From NCBI RefSeq assembly GCF_021390175.1, contig NZ_CP090004.1:1736001-1800000 (forward strand): a stretch of DNA of 64,000 nt. Reading direction: 5' to 3'. Below are positions 8,769 through 16,881 of the stretch, piece after piece. Below the pieces are notes generated by a model, which ran no database searches, had not been told where the DNA came from, and saw nothing but the letters and a program-made list of their open reading frames with translations. The first letter of the stretch is position 1. Each line of letters starts with the position of its first letter. A program made the translations under genes and the position numbers. The DNA comes from Flagellimonas sp. HMM57 (lineage in GTDB: Bacteria; Bacteroidota; Bacteroidia; Flavobacteriales; Flavobacteriaceae).

Positions 8769-9500
8769 TCAATCTGCTTTGAGCTTAAAAAGTTCAAAAG
8801 CATCCGCTTTAGGAAGATACCCTACTTTTTCCCTTGATTCTGTTATGTCCAGTCTTTTGTGTCTGTTGTCTGAAATAGCGTTAAGAACCTCGTACTTTAG
8901 GTTTGGTGCCTCAATGCATCCAATTAACAATTGGTTAAAATCATCGGGATGTAAAAATGCGCTTAAATCCCGAGCGTTCATTTCGGTAAAGTCCTTTGGG
9001 AACTCGTAGGCACCAATTCGCAAGCATATTGCAGAGATGTTTTTGTTATGGGCGTAATACGCCGCCAAAGCCTCCCCAAAGCATTTTGAAACTCCGTAAA
9101 TGTTTTTAGGTCTTACGTGCATGTCTTTATGTACTTGGATGTCGGTAGGATAGCTTTCGATGGTCTGGGCACTACTGGCAAAAATCAGTTTTTTGCATTT
9201 CGATTTAACAGCTGCCTTAAAAATATTTTGGGTTGTTCTTATGTTTGTTTCCAATAGTTCTTCCGATTCTGAAACGGGGTCGACCAATCCGGCCAAATGG
9301 ACTACCGTATCGATTCCTTTACACAGTCTTAGGCAGACTGAAAAGTCCATTAAATCGGCCTGTTCAATGGTTACGTTATTGGTAAAGGTCTTGGCGTCTG
9401 TTACAATGTCCGCTGCGGTTATCTTGTATTTGTGATTGAAGTTGAGTATAAAATGTTTTGCTATTTTTCCAAAGCCTCCTGTTATCAGTACTTTTTTCAT
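8769..9500 (-). CDS. NAD-dependent epimerase/dehydratase, uronate-dehydrogenase-like
   Basis: The start is placed at ATG 9500 (MKKVLITGGFGKIAKHF), because the upstream in-frame residues add nothing before the Rossmann strand. The product has 243 residues. It has the extended SDR core: TGGFGKIA nucleotide loop, DTVVHLAGLVDP, KLIFASSAQTIESYP, catalytic YGVSK, and RIGAYEFP. The later blocks RDLSAFLHPDDFNQLL and a C-terminal LGYLPKAD-like segment match the layout of NAD-dependent uronate dehydrogenases, which oxidise D-galacturonate or D-glucuronate to aldarolactones. That assignment is by memory of the family pattern. A generic sugar-nucleotide epimerase remains possible. A link with the GH28 gene of the nearby PUL is tempting but unproven. 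Confidence 0.7.
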   Translation of the reverse strand: MKKVLITGGFGKIAKHFILNFNHKYKITAADIVTDAKTFTNNVTIEQADLMDFSVCLRLCKGIDTVVHLAGLVDPVSESEELLETNIRTTQNIFKAAVKSKCKKLIFASSAQTIESYPTDIQVHKDMHVRPKNIYGVSKCFGEALAAYYAHNKNISAICLRIGAYEFPKDFTEMNARDLSAFLHPDDFNQLLIGCIEAPNLKYEVLNAISDNRHKRLDITESREKVGYLPKADAFELFKLKAD

Positions 9501-9657
9501 TGGATACAAGCTGTTTTTTAATCGAATACTTTTTGCTAAAAATAGTAACAATGACTAATGAATGCATTGAAATTTATGAATTGAAAAATTAAACGCTTCA
9601 ATACTTTTTATTGAAAGATGTGTTCTGGGAATTGTCTTTCAAGTTGTCTTTCAAGAT

Positions 9658-10110
9658 TTAATGGTCTTCAGAATTGTTAAACTGCCATAATACATTAACA
9701 AGCTGCCATTTCCCGTTGAGTTTTACAATATGCATATAATCGATCCAATCATCCGCAATGAGTTTTACCGAAGCAGTTTTATCATAAATATCGAGAATAA
9801 TAACTTCTTTTTTAGGGTTGTCCGGAAAATTACTGCCGTCTTGATTGTAGGTTTCAGCAAGCAAAATCATGGCATCGGTAAACGTTTCCCTTAAATATTC
9901 CTTTCCTGTTTTTTTATCTGTCCAAAACGTCCTTTTTACCATTCTTGGATGGGCAGCACGCTCAAATTGCCCAGGTTCTACATTATGCTGGGATTCGATA
10001 TAATCCAATGCCACTTGTTTAATGTCCGTAGAGTCTTTTTGGGATTGACCTTGGAGGTAAAAGTTGATGAGGAGAAAAAGGAATGTGGAAAGGATGATAG
10101 ATCGTTTCAT
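9658..10110 (-). CDS. Secreted NTF2-like (putative lumazine-binding) protein
   Basis: This 150-residue protein has a signal peptide (cleavage near YLQGQS, about residue 22). The mature region begins with DIKQVALDYIESQHN, then FERAAHPRMVKRTF, and ends with strands DKTASVKLIADDWIDYMHIVKL and GKWQLVNVLWQF. This is the cone-shaped alpha+beta layout of the NTF2-like/lumazine-binding-like family common in Bacteroidota periplasms. The ligand and role are unknown. It stands alone between gaps of about 150 bases. Confidence 0.75.
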   Translation of the reverse strand: MKRSIILSTFLFLLINFYLQGQSQKDSTDIKQVALDYIESQHNVEPGQFERAAHPRMVKRTFWTDKKTGKEYLRETFTDAMILLAETYNQDGSNFPDNPKKEVIILDIYDKTASVKLIADDWIDYMHIVKLNGKWQLVNVLWQFNNSEDH

Positions 10111-10269
10111 AGTTGCTATTTGCTCTAAATATGCTGTAATATATTGTATACTGGAAATTATGGGATTTAAATTACCAAATTTCGATATACAACCACCGAT
10201 ATTGGCAATTCTTTAAGTGTATTTGGGTGTCGTTGTTTTTATGATATGGCGAGCTTTATATCGTTAACT

Positions 10270-10878
10270 TCAGTCCAGTCTGTATTTGTCGTATTTTCTG
10301 ATTAATTTTTTTGCTGCTGCCACCATCAATGTTTCTGCACTTGAATTAATACTGGGTACTGCATTATCATTATCAAAATGTGAATTTTCTGCTGTAGCCT
10401 TTCCCACTGCCTGTGACGAAGAGAATACCGTTGCAGAATTTAGGTCATAAATTAAGACAGCCACTGAGGATTGGTTGCTGGCACTGTAATATCCGTTCCC
10501 GTTATCGAACGATACCGTTCCAGCCCCATTGCTGACAATGGTTCCCTTAATGTTGATCAAGAAGTCACACCCAGAATCTTCCTTTAGTTTTTTCAATTCG
10601 GTTTTGGTGAGTTCAAACCCAACTTTTGGAGCGACAAGTTTTGTTGTCCGCAATGAATTCATATCAATTAATGAGTCACCTAGTATTGCCTTAAATTCTT
10701 TATAACTAGCATTGTACAGCTTGTTGTCAAAAACCTTTGAATTTGATTCAGTCATATTCATCAGCCATTTTCCCTTGCCAAAATCGAGTTGCTTTCCTGT
10801 ATCAAAGAGATAGCTATACTTTCCACTAGTGCATGCACTTAAAATAATAGCCAGAAATAGAAAGTAGATTTTTTTCAT
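10270..10878 (-). CDS. Lipoprotein of unknown function
   Basis: This is a 202-residue lipoprotein with lipobox LAIILSAC (Cys16). The mature protein contains TKTELKKLKEDSGCDFLINIKG, an AGTVSFDNGNGYYSASNQ Gly/Asn-rich strand region, AVLIYDLNSATVFSSSQAVG, and a C-terminal helix ETLMVAAAKKLIRKYDKYRL. This layout, a periplasmic beta-sheet with a terminal helix, resembles CsgG/TolB-N-like lipoproteins of Bacteroidota, but I cannot name the family. Single gene. Confidence 0.65.
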   Translation of the reverse strand: MKKIYFLFLAIILSACTSGKYSYLFDTGKQLDFGKGKWLMNMTESNSKVFDNKLYNASYKEFKAILGDSLIDMNSLRTTKLVAPKVGFELTKTELKKLKEDSGCDFLINIKGTIVSNGAGTVSFDNGNGYYSASNQSSVAVLIYDLNSATVFSSSQAVGKATAENSHFDNDNAVPSINSSAETLMVAAAKKLIRKYDKYRLD

Positions 10879-11017
10879 TAGAGATATAAGTTAAAGTGGT
10901 CTTTTGTGATCGGTTGTTTGGATTAGTGTTTTGTAGGTTTTTTGCGCAGTGAAAATATGGCATCTAGAAATAGATGGCTTTGAATAAAGGTTTTTCACTA
11001 CACTTAGCATTGTAGTA

Positions 11018-11950
11018 TTATTCTTGGGCGTATATATAGTCTAACGTAATTGAGCTGTCTATGTTCACTCTTTTTATGGGGTAATCTTCCGAGTTGTATT
11101 CATAAGAAAATCGTTGATTTTCCAACCCTCCAAAATCATTGTTTTCAACAGTAAACCCAATAATGTTATTTGCATTGTTGAAAACATAGTTCTCGTCATA
11201 AAATAAAAACTCCCAACCACCAATTACATTGAGATAATTGATTAATAAAGAAAGATTGAGATAGCATTCTGATTTGAAAGGATTGTTTTTATCGTCATAG
11301 GCATAGGATAGTATGTTGGTCTGGTTCAGTGTTTTTTTACTCAAATTTCCATTGGAATATTCAAAGTCAATTTTAAAATCTATACTCTCCTGATAAAAAG
11401 CGATTATATTATTGTTTGAGCCCATTGTAATTTTTCTGTGCCTATTGTCAATTTGGTCAATAAAATCTATTTCAGGATCATTGTAGACAATATCATACTC
11501 TTGGTTTTTAACTTCGTCAGAGAAAGATTCTATTTTTACTATTTTATCGTTTTCGTTATAGGCAATACTAATTTCCTCGGTAGATGAGCTTTGGTTTTCT
11601 TCATTTACTTCCGTTATGGTCAATTTGGTAATATTGCCAGATTCATTTTGAAACCCCCATTTGGTCGTCTGACCAATGAAACCTATTTCCCATGATTCTA
11701 TTGTACCATTTTGGTTTTTGAGAAAGGAGTTGTTAAAATCAGTAAAATCAAAAGAGTTTTCTTCTGTTGTAGCAGTAACATCTGAAGAAAGTTTACTTAA
11801 ATAGCTTTTTGTCTCTTCTGCAGGTGTTTCAGGAATTACCTCTTCATTTTCTTTTCCTTCCTCATCGATTTCCATTTCAAGATTTGAATTTTCGGTAGTA
11901 CAAGAAGAAAAACATATCAGTGTAAAAAATAGTGACAGTACACACTTCAT
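11018..11950 (-). CDS. Acidic lipoprotein with YD-like repeats, unknown function
   Basis: This 310-residue lipoprotein has lipobox FTLICFSSC (Cys17) followed by a Glu-rich linker (about 20-45). The body has repeated short strands of the type ISIAYNENDKIVKIESF, FEYSNGNLSKKTLNQTN, SYAYDDKNNPF and FSYEYNSEDYPIKRVN. These look like degenerate YD/RHS-type repeats, which are frequent in surface lipoproteins of Flavobacteriaceae. No enzymatic motif was seen. It is likely exposed on the cell surface because of the acidic linker after the lipidated Cys (inference). Confidence 0.68.
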   Translation of the reverse strand: MKCVLSLFFTLICFSSCTTENSNLEMEIDEEGKENEEVIPETPAEETKSYLSKLSSDVTATTEENSFDFTDFNNSFLKNQNGTIESWEIGFIGQTTKWGFQNESGNITKLTITEVNEENQSSSTEEISIAYNENDKIVKIESFSDEVKNQEYDIVYNDPEIDFIDQIDNRHRKITMGSNNNIIAFYQESIDFKIDFEYSNGNLSKKTLNQTNILSYAYDDKNNPFKSECYLNLSLLINYLNVIGGWEFLFYDENYVFNNANNIIGFTVENNDFGGLENQRFSYEYNSEDYPIKRVNIDSSITLDYIYAQE

Positions 11951-12078
11951 TTTTGATTGCTTTAATGTTTGCCATCGGTTTTGTCTAACCTATAGCTAAG
12001 GTTAAAATAGTGGTTATTTTCGGAATGACCACAAACTTTAGCAATCCTATTTTGGACGGTTCCTCTAAACGTATTCTT

Positions 12079-13215
12079 TTATAAAGAAAGCCATTTTTTT
12101 AACACCTCCCTTTCCTTGTCCATAGCATAATATTTAAGCTGTTTTCCATTTACAACTTCCCCAAACCTAACGTCGTCTCTTGGATGCCTGCTTTTATAGC
12201 CATTTAATTGATCGGTTATCATTTCTACCATAGGTCTATTTACCAAGCCCGAGTGTATTGCTTTCTGAACGTTGAAATAGTAAGACCCCGCGGGTTTGGG
12301 CTTCCATAGCGGGACTATTTTATAAGGCAGGAGTCCATTTTGTATGAGAAAATCACCATCTATCCAATGAATTTTTTCAGGTACACCTGTAGCATGAACA
12401 AGACTGGACACATAGTCTTTAAAGGGTGTTGGGTCATGCGCTACATTAAATGCTCCATATATTTTTTGGTTGGCGCAATGTACTAGGAACCTTGTTAGGC
12501 TTTTTATATCCGTGAGCTGAATATGGTGGTCTTTGACCTTGGGCAATACAATTTCTCCGCCCCTTAAAAATCGAACTGGCCAAAAGGGTTCTTCATTTGG
12601 ATCATCCGGATGTGAAACCCTAAAATCTTTCATTCCATGTGACCTGTACATGGTGTAATTGGTCGTCCTTTCCCTGATTGCTTCTTCGGCTAAGGTTTTT
12701 CTTATGGCGTACCTATGGTTTTCACTAATAGTTTTTGGAAATTTTGGAAGTGGATTTAAGGGTTCTGTCTCTTCAATAAATTTATTGTCCCATTTATCAT
12801 AGACCGAAACAGTTGATATGTAATGGAAGTGACCAAATTGACCTTTAAATTCTTCAAGAAAATCGGACACTGCTTTTGGGGATTTTTGCCAGGTATCGAC
12901 AACAATATCCCAATACTGGTCCTTATATTTCTTATCGATAGCTTTGAGCCCTTGTTTGTTTTCGGTCTCACGATCACAGATTATAATGGGGAGATTTTTG
13001 AACAACTGGGGATTTGTTTTCCCCCTGTTCAATAATGTAACCTCACAACCTGAGTTCAGAAATGCTTCAACGATGCTCGGACCAATTAATCCCCGCCCAC
13101 CTAACATCAATACTTTTTTATTGATTTTTTCTTGAGCCCCAAAAGCACTAATGGGGTTGAGGAGTGTAAAGGCGGAGGCCGTTCCAAGGGTTTTGATAAA
13201 ATCTCTTTTGTTCAT
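12079..13215 (-). CDS. SDR-type NAD-dependent epimerase/reductase with export signal
   Basis: This 378-residue protein has the N-terminus MNKRDFIKTLGTASAFTLL, a Tat-like leader with KR instead of RR. A Rossmann start follows (KVLMLGGRGLIGPSIVEAFL, about 34-53) with LLNRGKTNP after the second strand, a pattern shared with CSP41-like atypical SDRs. HFHYISTVSVYDKW and HRYAIRKTLAEEAI supply the mid-domain. The canonical YxxxK appears as YAIRK. The reaction is unknown. The paradox of an exported NAD-fold enzyme is typical of Tat-dependent oxidoreductases of sugar-degrading Bacteroidota. It lies 60 bases from the AraC regulator on the same strand. Confidence 0.75.
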   Translation of the reverse strand: MNKRDFIKTLGTASAFTLLNPISAFGAQEKINKKVLMLGGRGLIGPSIVEAFLNSGCEVTLLNRGKTNPQLFKNLPIIICDRETENKQGLKAIDKKYKDQYWDIVVDTWQKSPKAVSDFLEEFKGQFGHFHYISTVSVYDKWDNKFIEETEPLNPLPKFPKTISENHRYAIRKTLAEEAIRERTTNYTMYRSHGMKDFRVSHPDDPNEEPFWPVRFLRGGEIVLPKVKDHHIQLTDIKSLTRFLVHCANQKIYGAFNVAHDPTPFKDYVSSLVHATGVPEKIHWIDGDFLIQNGLLPYKIVPLWKPKPAGSYYFNVQKAIHSGLVNRPMVEMITDQLNGYKSRHPRDDVRFGEVVNGKQLKYYAMDKEREVLKKWLSL

Positions 13216-13275
13216 GATCGGTTCACTTTTTCCAACAAAAAAAGAGACTTAGAAAGACATTTTGGATGTCCTTAA

Positions 13276-14337
13276 TTAATCCGTACCAATTTCCTTTTTG
13301 TACTGCCCGGGAGTTTTGCCTGTTTCTTTCTTAAAACTACTGAAGAAAGTGGATTTTGAATTAAACCCACACTCATAACCCAAGCCCTCCAATGTTAGAT
13401 TGTTGCTTTCTCTAATTCTTAACATAGCATATTCTATTCTTTTTGAGTTGACTAGATCATAAAAGGTTGAATTCATTTCTGAATTAATAATTTGAGAAAG
13501 ATGATGCTTGGGAATGTTTAGGGTTTTTGATAAAGCGGATAGGGAAAAATCAGGCTGAAGGTATGCCTTATTTTCCCTAAAAAAAGTATGTATCATTTTT
13601 CGAAAATGGATGATATCTTCATTTTTAAGAGGACTGTTCCTGTATTTTTTACTATCCGAAAATGCTTCATAAGGCACTTCGGGCTTGTAGACCATACCAT
13701 ATTTTAAACCATAAAACCCTATAACGGTAACGAGTATTATATATCGTATTAAATCCCATATTTTAAAATACGGTACACCTACCATAAGCTCTACACTAAG
13801 TCTAATAACACCAACTCCAGTACTGATCAAGAATAGAATTGCGATAATCCTGATCCAGGAAAGATTGAGCATACGACCATCAGCTTTTTTGATATTCAAT
13901 TTTAAAACACGCTTGTTGTAAGCATAGAGGATATAAATAGGGTAAAGGGTAACCGAAATTAACTTTGCGAACAATAGCGCTATCTGGTGGAACATTTCAA
14001 AATTTGGCTGAATAAGGAATCTAAACACTGTAAATAGAATGAATGGCATAAAGTGTAAAACATCCATTCGAGTGAAATCCTGATCAAAGATGGCTTTTGT
14101 ATACATGAAAAAAAGTGGGCCATGTAAAAACCCAATGGTCATTAAAAAAATCTCGGCGCTAGGACTGGGACTTAACTCTTTGCCAACACTTATTGCTAGG
14201 TGGATAAAGAAGGTGAAAAACCAGAACATTAAAATAGTATCCGGTAGTTTTTTGTTCTTTTTGAGCAAAAGAAGGAGTATGAACAAAATACATTGTAGTG
14301 CTCCAATACCGGAAACTATAATCAGTTCATTAGACAT
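13276..14337 (-). CDS. AraC family regulator with 7-TM N-terminal domain
   Basis: This 353-residue protein has seven predicted hydrophobic segments in residues 4 to about 215, then a cytoplasmic AraC-type double helix-turn-helix (about 245-350). Key blocks are DFSLSALSKTLNIPKHHLSQI and LEGLGYECGFNSKSTFFSSF, ending in KKETGKTPGQYKKE. Membrane-embedded AraC proteins of this layout are common in Flavobacteriaceae and presumably sense an envelope or extracellular signal. It sits directly before the PUL, so control of PUL genes is plausible, though the sigma/FecR pair is the more expected regulator. Confidence 0.88.
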   Translation of the reverse strand: MSNELIIVSGIGALQCILFILLLLLKKNKKLPDTILMFWFFTFFIHLAISVGKELSPSPSAEIFLMTIGFLHGPLFFMYTKAIFDQDFTRMDVLHFMPFILFTVFRFLIQPNFEMFHQIALLFAKLISVTLYPIYILYAYNKRVLKLNIKKADGRMLNLSWIRIIAILFLISTGVGVIRLSVELMVGVPYFKIWDLIRYIILVTVIGFYGLKYGMVYKPEVPYEAFSDSKKYRNSPLKNEDIIHFRKMIHTFFRENKAYLQPDFSLSALSKTLNIPKHHLSQIINSEMNSTFYDLVNSKRIEYAMLRIRESNNLTLEGLGYECGFNSKSTFFSSFKKETGKTPGQYKKEIGTD

Positions 14338-14526
14338 TCGTACTCTAAAATTTATGTAAACTAAGGTATAATAATTCGAAGTAATCTACTTTTATACTGT
14401 ACAGCGGTTAAGTTGGTAGTCACAGGTTATATGCGCTAATTTCTGGTTTAGTACACGCATTTATCCTTATTTACTACTATTGTGCATTTATAATTTTGGA
14501 TAGAGTTTTATTAACAATCAACCATC

Positions 14527-14904
14527 CTTTACTTGTTTTCGGTAATTGAAGATAGTCATTATGAAAGAGGACAAACCATTTTAAAATCATATCCAATAGA
14601 TATTTTTCTTTTGTTTGTTAAGGAGGGCTCTATTGTTCCATATGGACAAAAAATGCAATATGTGGACGAGATGCCAAATGCCCCTACAGACATTAGAATA
14701 TATACAGAGAAAGACCCCCAGCTTACGTATTACGACGATGCACGCAAAAAATTAAAGATATGAAAAAGCACAGGTACTTTTAAAGCACAGGTCAAAAACA
14801 AAATATTTAGAATAACGACCATAGGTCCTTCTACGAAGAACAAACAGTTACAATATATTACTTACGATTACAAAGGGGATGCAATGGAGTTAAATCTGAA
14901 ATAA
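14527..14904 (+). pseudogene. Decayed C-terminal remnant of a GH31 alpha-xylosidase-like gene
   Basis: Read in frame 1 from about 14527, this stretch aligns with the last 140 or so residues of the intact GH31 protein at 32341-35175. YPIDIF, VK-G-IVP-G, QYVDE, PNAP, IYT and TYY are shared; my hand count gives 32 identities in 50 aligned residues. Relative to the intact gene it lacks about 21 codons before KKLKI and then has an in-frame TGA at 14761-14763, where the intact protein has Gly. Homology resumes after the stop (KSTGTFKAQ to GDAMELNLK) and ends at TAA 14904. No start codon, signal peptide or catalytic region is present. It is a relic of a diverged paralogue, not a fresh duplicate. Confidence 0.85.
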
Positions 14905-14928
14905 AATTTTCGATGATGTTTTAAAAAG

Positions 14929-15522
14929 CTATGATAGTTGGTGTAATTGCCTTCTAAAATCAAACAAAAGAAATAGAGCAGCCTCAATTTTCGGCCCTAG
15001 TTTTTCTCCCAAGGTTTTAAATGCCCTTGACATATGTCCTTCTACTGTTTTGACAGAAACTCCCAAAAGTTCTGAAATTTCTAAATGGGTAAGGCCTTCT
15101 TTTTTGCTGAGTAAAAATATCCGTTTACATTTTTTAGGCAAATTCTCTATTTCCTTGTGCACTAGTTTGATCAGTTCATCAAAGTTTCGCTCATCATTTT
15201 CTACCACAAGATCTATGGCTTCCAAATATTTTTTTTCTAGGTAGATAACAGGCTTGTTCTTTCGATAATCATCGATGAACTCGTTGTAAACCGACTTGTA
15301 CAAGAAGTTTTTTATAGCGTATTTGGGATTTATTTTCTTTCGGTTGATCCAAAGTTTTACAAATACATTCTGAACCAAATCTTCGGCTTTAGAATCATCT
15401 CCTGTCAAAGAATAGGCATAAACGCAAAGGTTTTGGTAAAATGAATCCATCAGGTAATCATATGCCTTGGAATCACCAGAACTTAATCTTTTTGCTAAAA
15501 GAATATCATTTTTAAAATCCAT
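14929..15522 (-). CDS. ECF RNA polymerase sigma factor, Bacteroidetes SusCD-associated type
   Basis: This is a 197-residue ECF sigma factor. Region 2 runs through YAYSLTGDDSKAEDLVQNVFVKLW (about 33-56), and region 4 is LPKKCKRIFLLSKKEGLTHL plus EISELLGVSVKTVEGHMSRA (about 133-172). It is transcribed away from a FecR-type anti-sigma gene, with 103 bases between the starts. In related systems the sigma factor is held by FecR until the STN domain of the partner TonB receptor signals that a glycan is being imported; it then drives transcription of the susC-susD operon. The gene order here fits that scheme. It lies just downstream of the GH31 remnant. Confidence 0.93.
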   Translation of the reverse strand: MDFKNDILLAKRLSSGDSKAYDYLMDSFYQNLCVYAYSLTGDDSKAEDLVQNVFVKLWINRKKINPKYAIKNFLYKSVYNEFIDDYRKNKPVIYLEKKYLEAIDLVVENDERNFDELIKLVHKEIENLPKKCKRIFLLSKKEGLTHLEISELLGVSVKTVEGHMSRAFKTLGEKLGPKIEAALFLLFDFRRQLHQLS

Positions 15523-15625
15523 CTAAATAGGATATTCATAAAAATTATAATGCCAAAATAGGCATTTGTGAAAAAAAAGCAAAAAAATATAGAGGGGTAA
15601 CAATATTTAATCCGTAATTATATAA
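15523..15625. promoter_or_regulatory. Divergent sigma/FecR intergenic region with small inverted repeat
   Basis: This is the 103-base space between two divergent regulatory genes, and it must hold both promoters. A perfect 6-bp inverted repeat, AATGCC (15549-15554) and GGCATT (15561-15566), with a 6-base spacer lies in its first half. I see no clean TAnnTTTG box on either strand, consistent with promoters used by an alternative sigma factor (inference). Confidence 0.4.
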
Positions 15626-16792
15626 ATGAAAATGTTAAAAATCTATAAAACAATTGTAAAATTCCTTAATAAAGAAGCGAGCAGTAAAGAATTAGAAAAT
15701 CTTGAAACTTCACTTAAGGATGCCAACAACATTCCACTATTTAATCAATTGGTGCGGATAGATTACATAATATCACTTTGCATGAAAAAGTATGATTTGG
15801 ATAAAGCCAAAGAAGCAGTCAATATAAAACTTAAAACCAAGAAAAGGGAAAAGAGGCTGAATTACTTCAAGTATACATCTATAGCTGCTTCTATCGTATT
15901 GATAATCAGTATTTCTATTTACATAAATAACAATACCAGATCGGGAGGCGCCACTACAGACGTTTTGGTGAACCAAACAATTGAAAGTGGTTCAAACAAA
16001 GCGGTACTTACTTTGGAAAGTGGCAAAAAAATAGTTTTAGAGAAGGGTAAACAGTACAGAGGTGAAAACTTGAGCAGTAACGGAGAAGAAGTAGTGTACA
16101 GTTCTCAAAAAGATGTGGACAAAAAAGGGAAACAACGCTATAATTATCTATCGGTGCCAAGAGGGGGACAGTTTTTCTTAAAACTATCGGACGGAACGCA
16201 AGTCTGGGTCAATTCTGAAAGCAGATTAAAATATCCTATCAATTTTGTTTCGGGCGAAACTCGAAAAGTGGAACTTGAATATGGCGAAGCCTATTTTGAA
16301 GTTTCGCCTAGCGAGAAGCATAATGGGGCATCTTTTAATGTTAGCACAGGCTCTCAAGAAATACATGTTTTAGGGACAAAATTTAATGTTCGGGCAAATA
16401 GGGATGATAATGCCATCGTTACAACGTTGGCCGAAGGGAAGGTTAGGGTTGAAAAAAACAATAACCGCCAGCTTTTAAAACCCGATCAACAATCGATTAT
16501 AAACGATGGCTCAAATCAAATTATCGTAGAGCATGTGGATGCTTCGGTCATTACTTCATGGGTACGGGGATTGTTCATTTTTGAAGATGAGTCGCTACAT
16601 GAAATGATGGACGTGCTTTCTAGATGGTACAATGTTGAGGTTTTCTTCGAATCTGAAAAATTCAGGAATATTCCATTTACGGGCGTTCTCGAGAGAACAA
16701 AATCACTGAATCAGTTACTTGAGATTATTGAAGCTTCAAGTGAAGGTGAAGTAAAATTTGAAATTAAAGATAATGTACTACTTATAAAATAA
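15626..16792 (+). CDS. FecR family anti-sigma factor
   Basis: This is a 388-residue single-pass inner-membrane protein. It has a cytoplasmic N-terminal region (1 to about 85), a membrane segment (YTSIAASIVLIISISIYI, about 84-101), a periplasmic FecR domain beginning LSVPRGGQFFLKLSDGTQVW (about 176-195), and a C-terminal DUF4974-type domain with DESLHEMMDVLSRWYNVEVF. It should transmit the signal from the STN domain of the SusC protein to the divergent sigma factor. A hairpin and 89 bases separate it from susC. All expected parts are present. Confidence 0.93.
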   Translation: MKMLKIYKTIVKFLNKEASSKELENLETSLKDANNIPLFNQLVRIDYIISLCMKKYDLDKAKEAVNIKLKTKKREKRLNYFKYTSIAASIVLIISISIYINNNTRSGGATTDVLVNQTIESGSNKAVLTLESGKKIVLEKGKQYRGENLSSNGEEVVYSSQKDVDKKGKQRYNYLSVPRGGQFFLKLSDGTQVWVNSESRLKYPINFVSGETRKVELEYGEAYFEVSPSEKHNGASFNVSTGSQEIHVLGTKFNVRANRDDNAIVTTLAEGKVRVEKNNNRQLLKPDQQSIINDGSNQIIVEHVDASVITSWVRGLFIFEDESLHEMMDVLSRWYNVEVFFESEKFRNIPFTGVLERTKSLNQLLEIIEASSEGEVKFEIKDNVLLIK

Positions 16793-16794
16793 AA

Positions 16795-16833
16795 GGAAAA
16801 GGCCAACACCTTGGACAGTACTAAGCCTTTTCC
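16795..16833 (+). terminator. Hairpin between fecR and susC
   Basis: GGAAAAGGC (16795-16803) and GCCTTTTCC (16825-16833) form a perfect 9-bp stem with a 21-base loop, starting 3 bases after the fecR stop codon. The A-rich/U-rich outer stem is typical of bidirectional terminators, but no long T tract follows, so it may act as a partial terminator that separates regulator and transporter expression. Confidence 0.6.
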
Positions 16834-16841
16834 AAAGCTGA

Positions 16842-16867
16842 TTTAACTAAAACAATGTTTAACTAAA
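16842..16867 (+). repeat. Direct repeat TTTAACTAAA in susC leader
   Basis: The 10-mer TTTAACTAAA occurs twice (16842-16851 and 16858-16867), with a 16-base period, 14 bases before the susC start. The region lacks a Shine-Dalgarno sequence and is A/T-rich, as is usual for translation initiation in Bacteroidota. The repeat could be a regulator site or simply part of an A-rich leader. Confidence 0.5.
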
Positions 16868-16881
16868 CCAAATGCTAATTT

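Noticed and set aside
15541-15570. Possible sigma-70-type promoter between sigma factor and FecR genes
   Set aside because: TAGGCATTTG has two extra bases relative to TAnnTTTG and no -33 partner.
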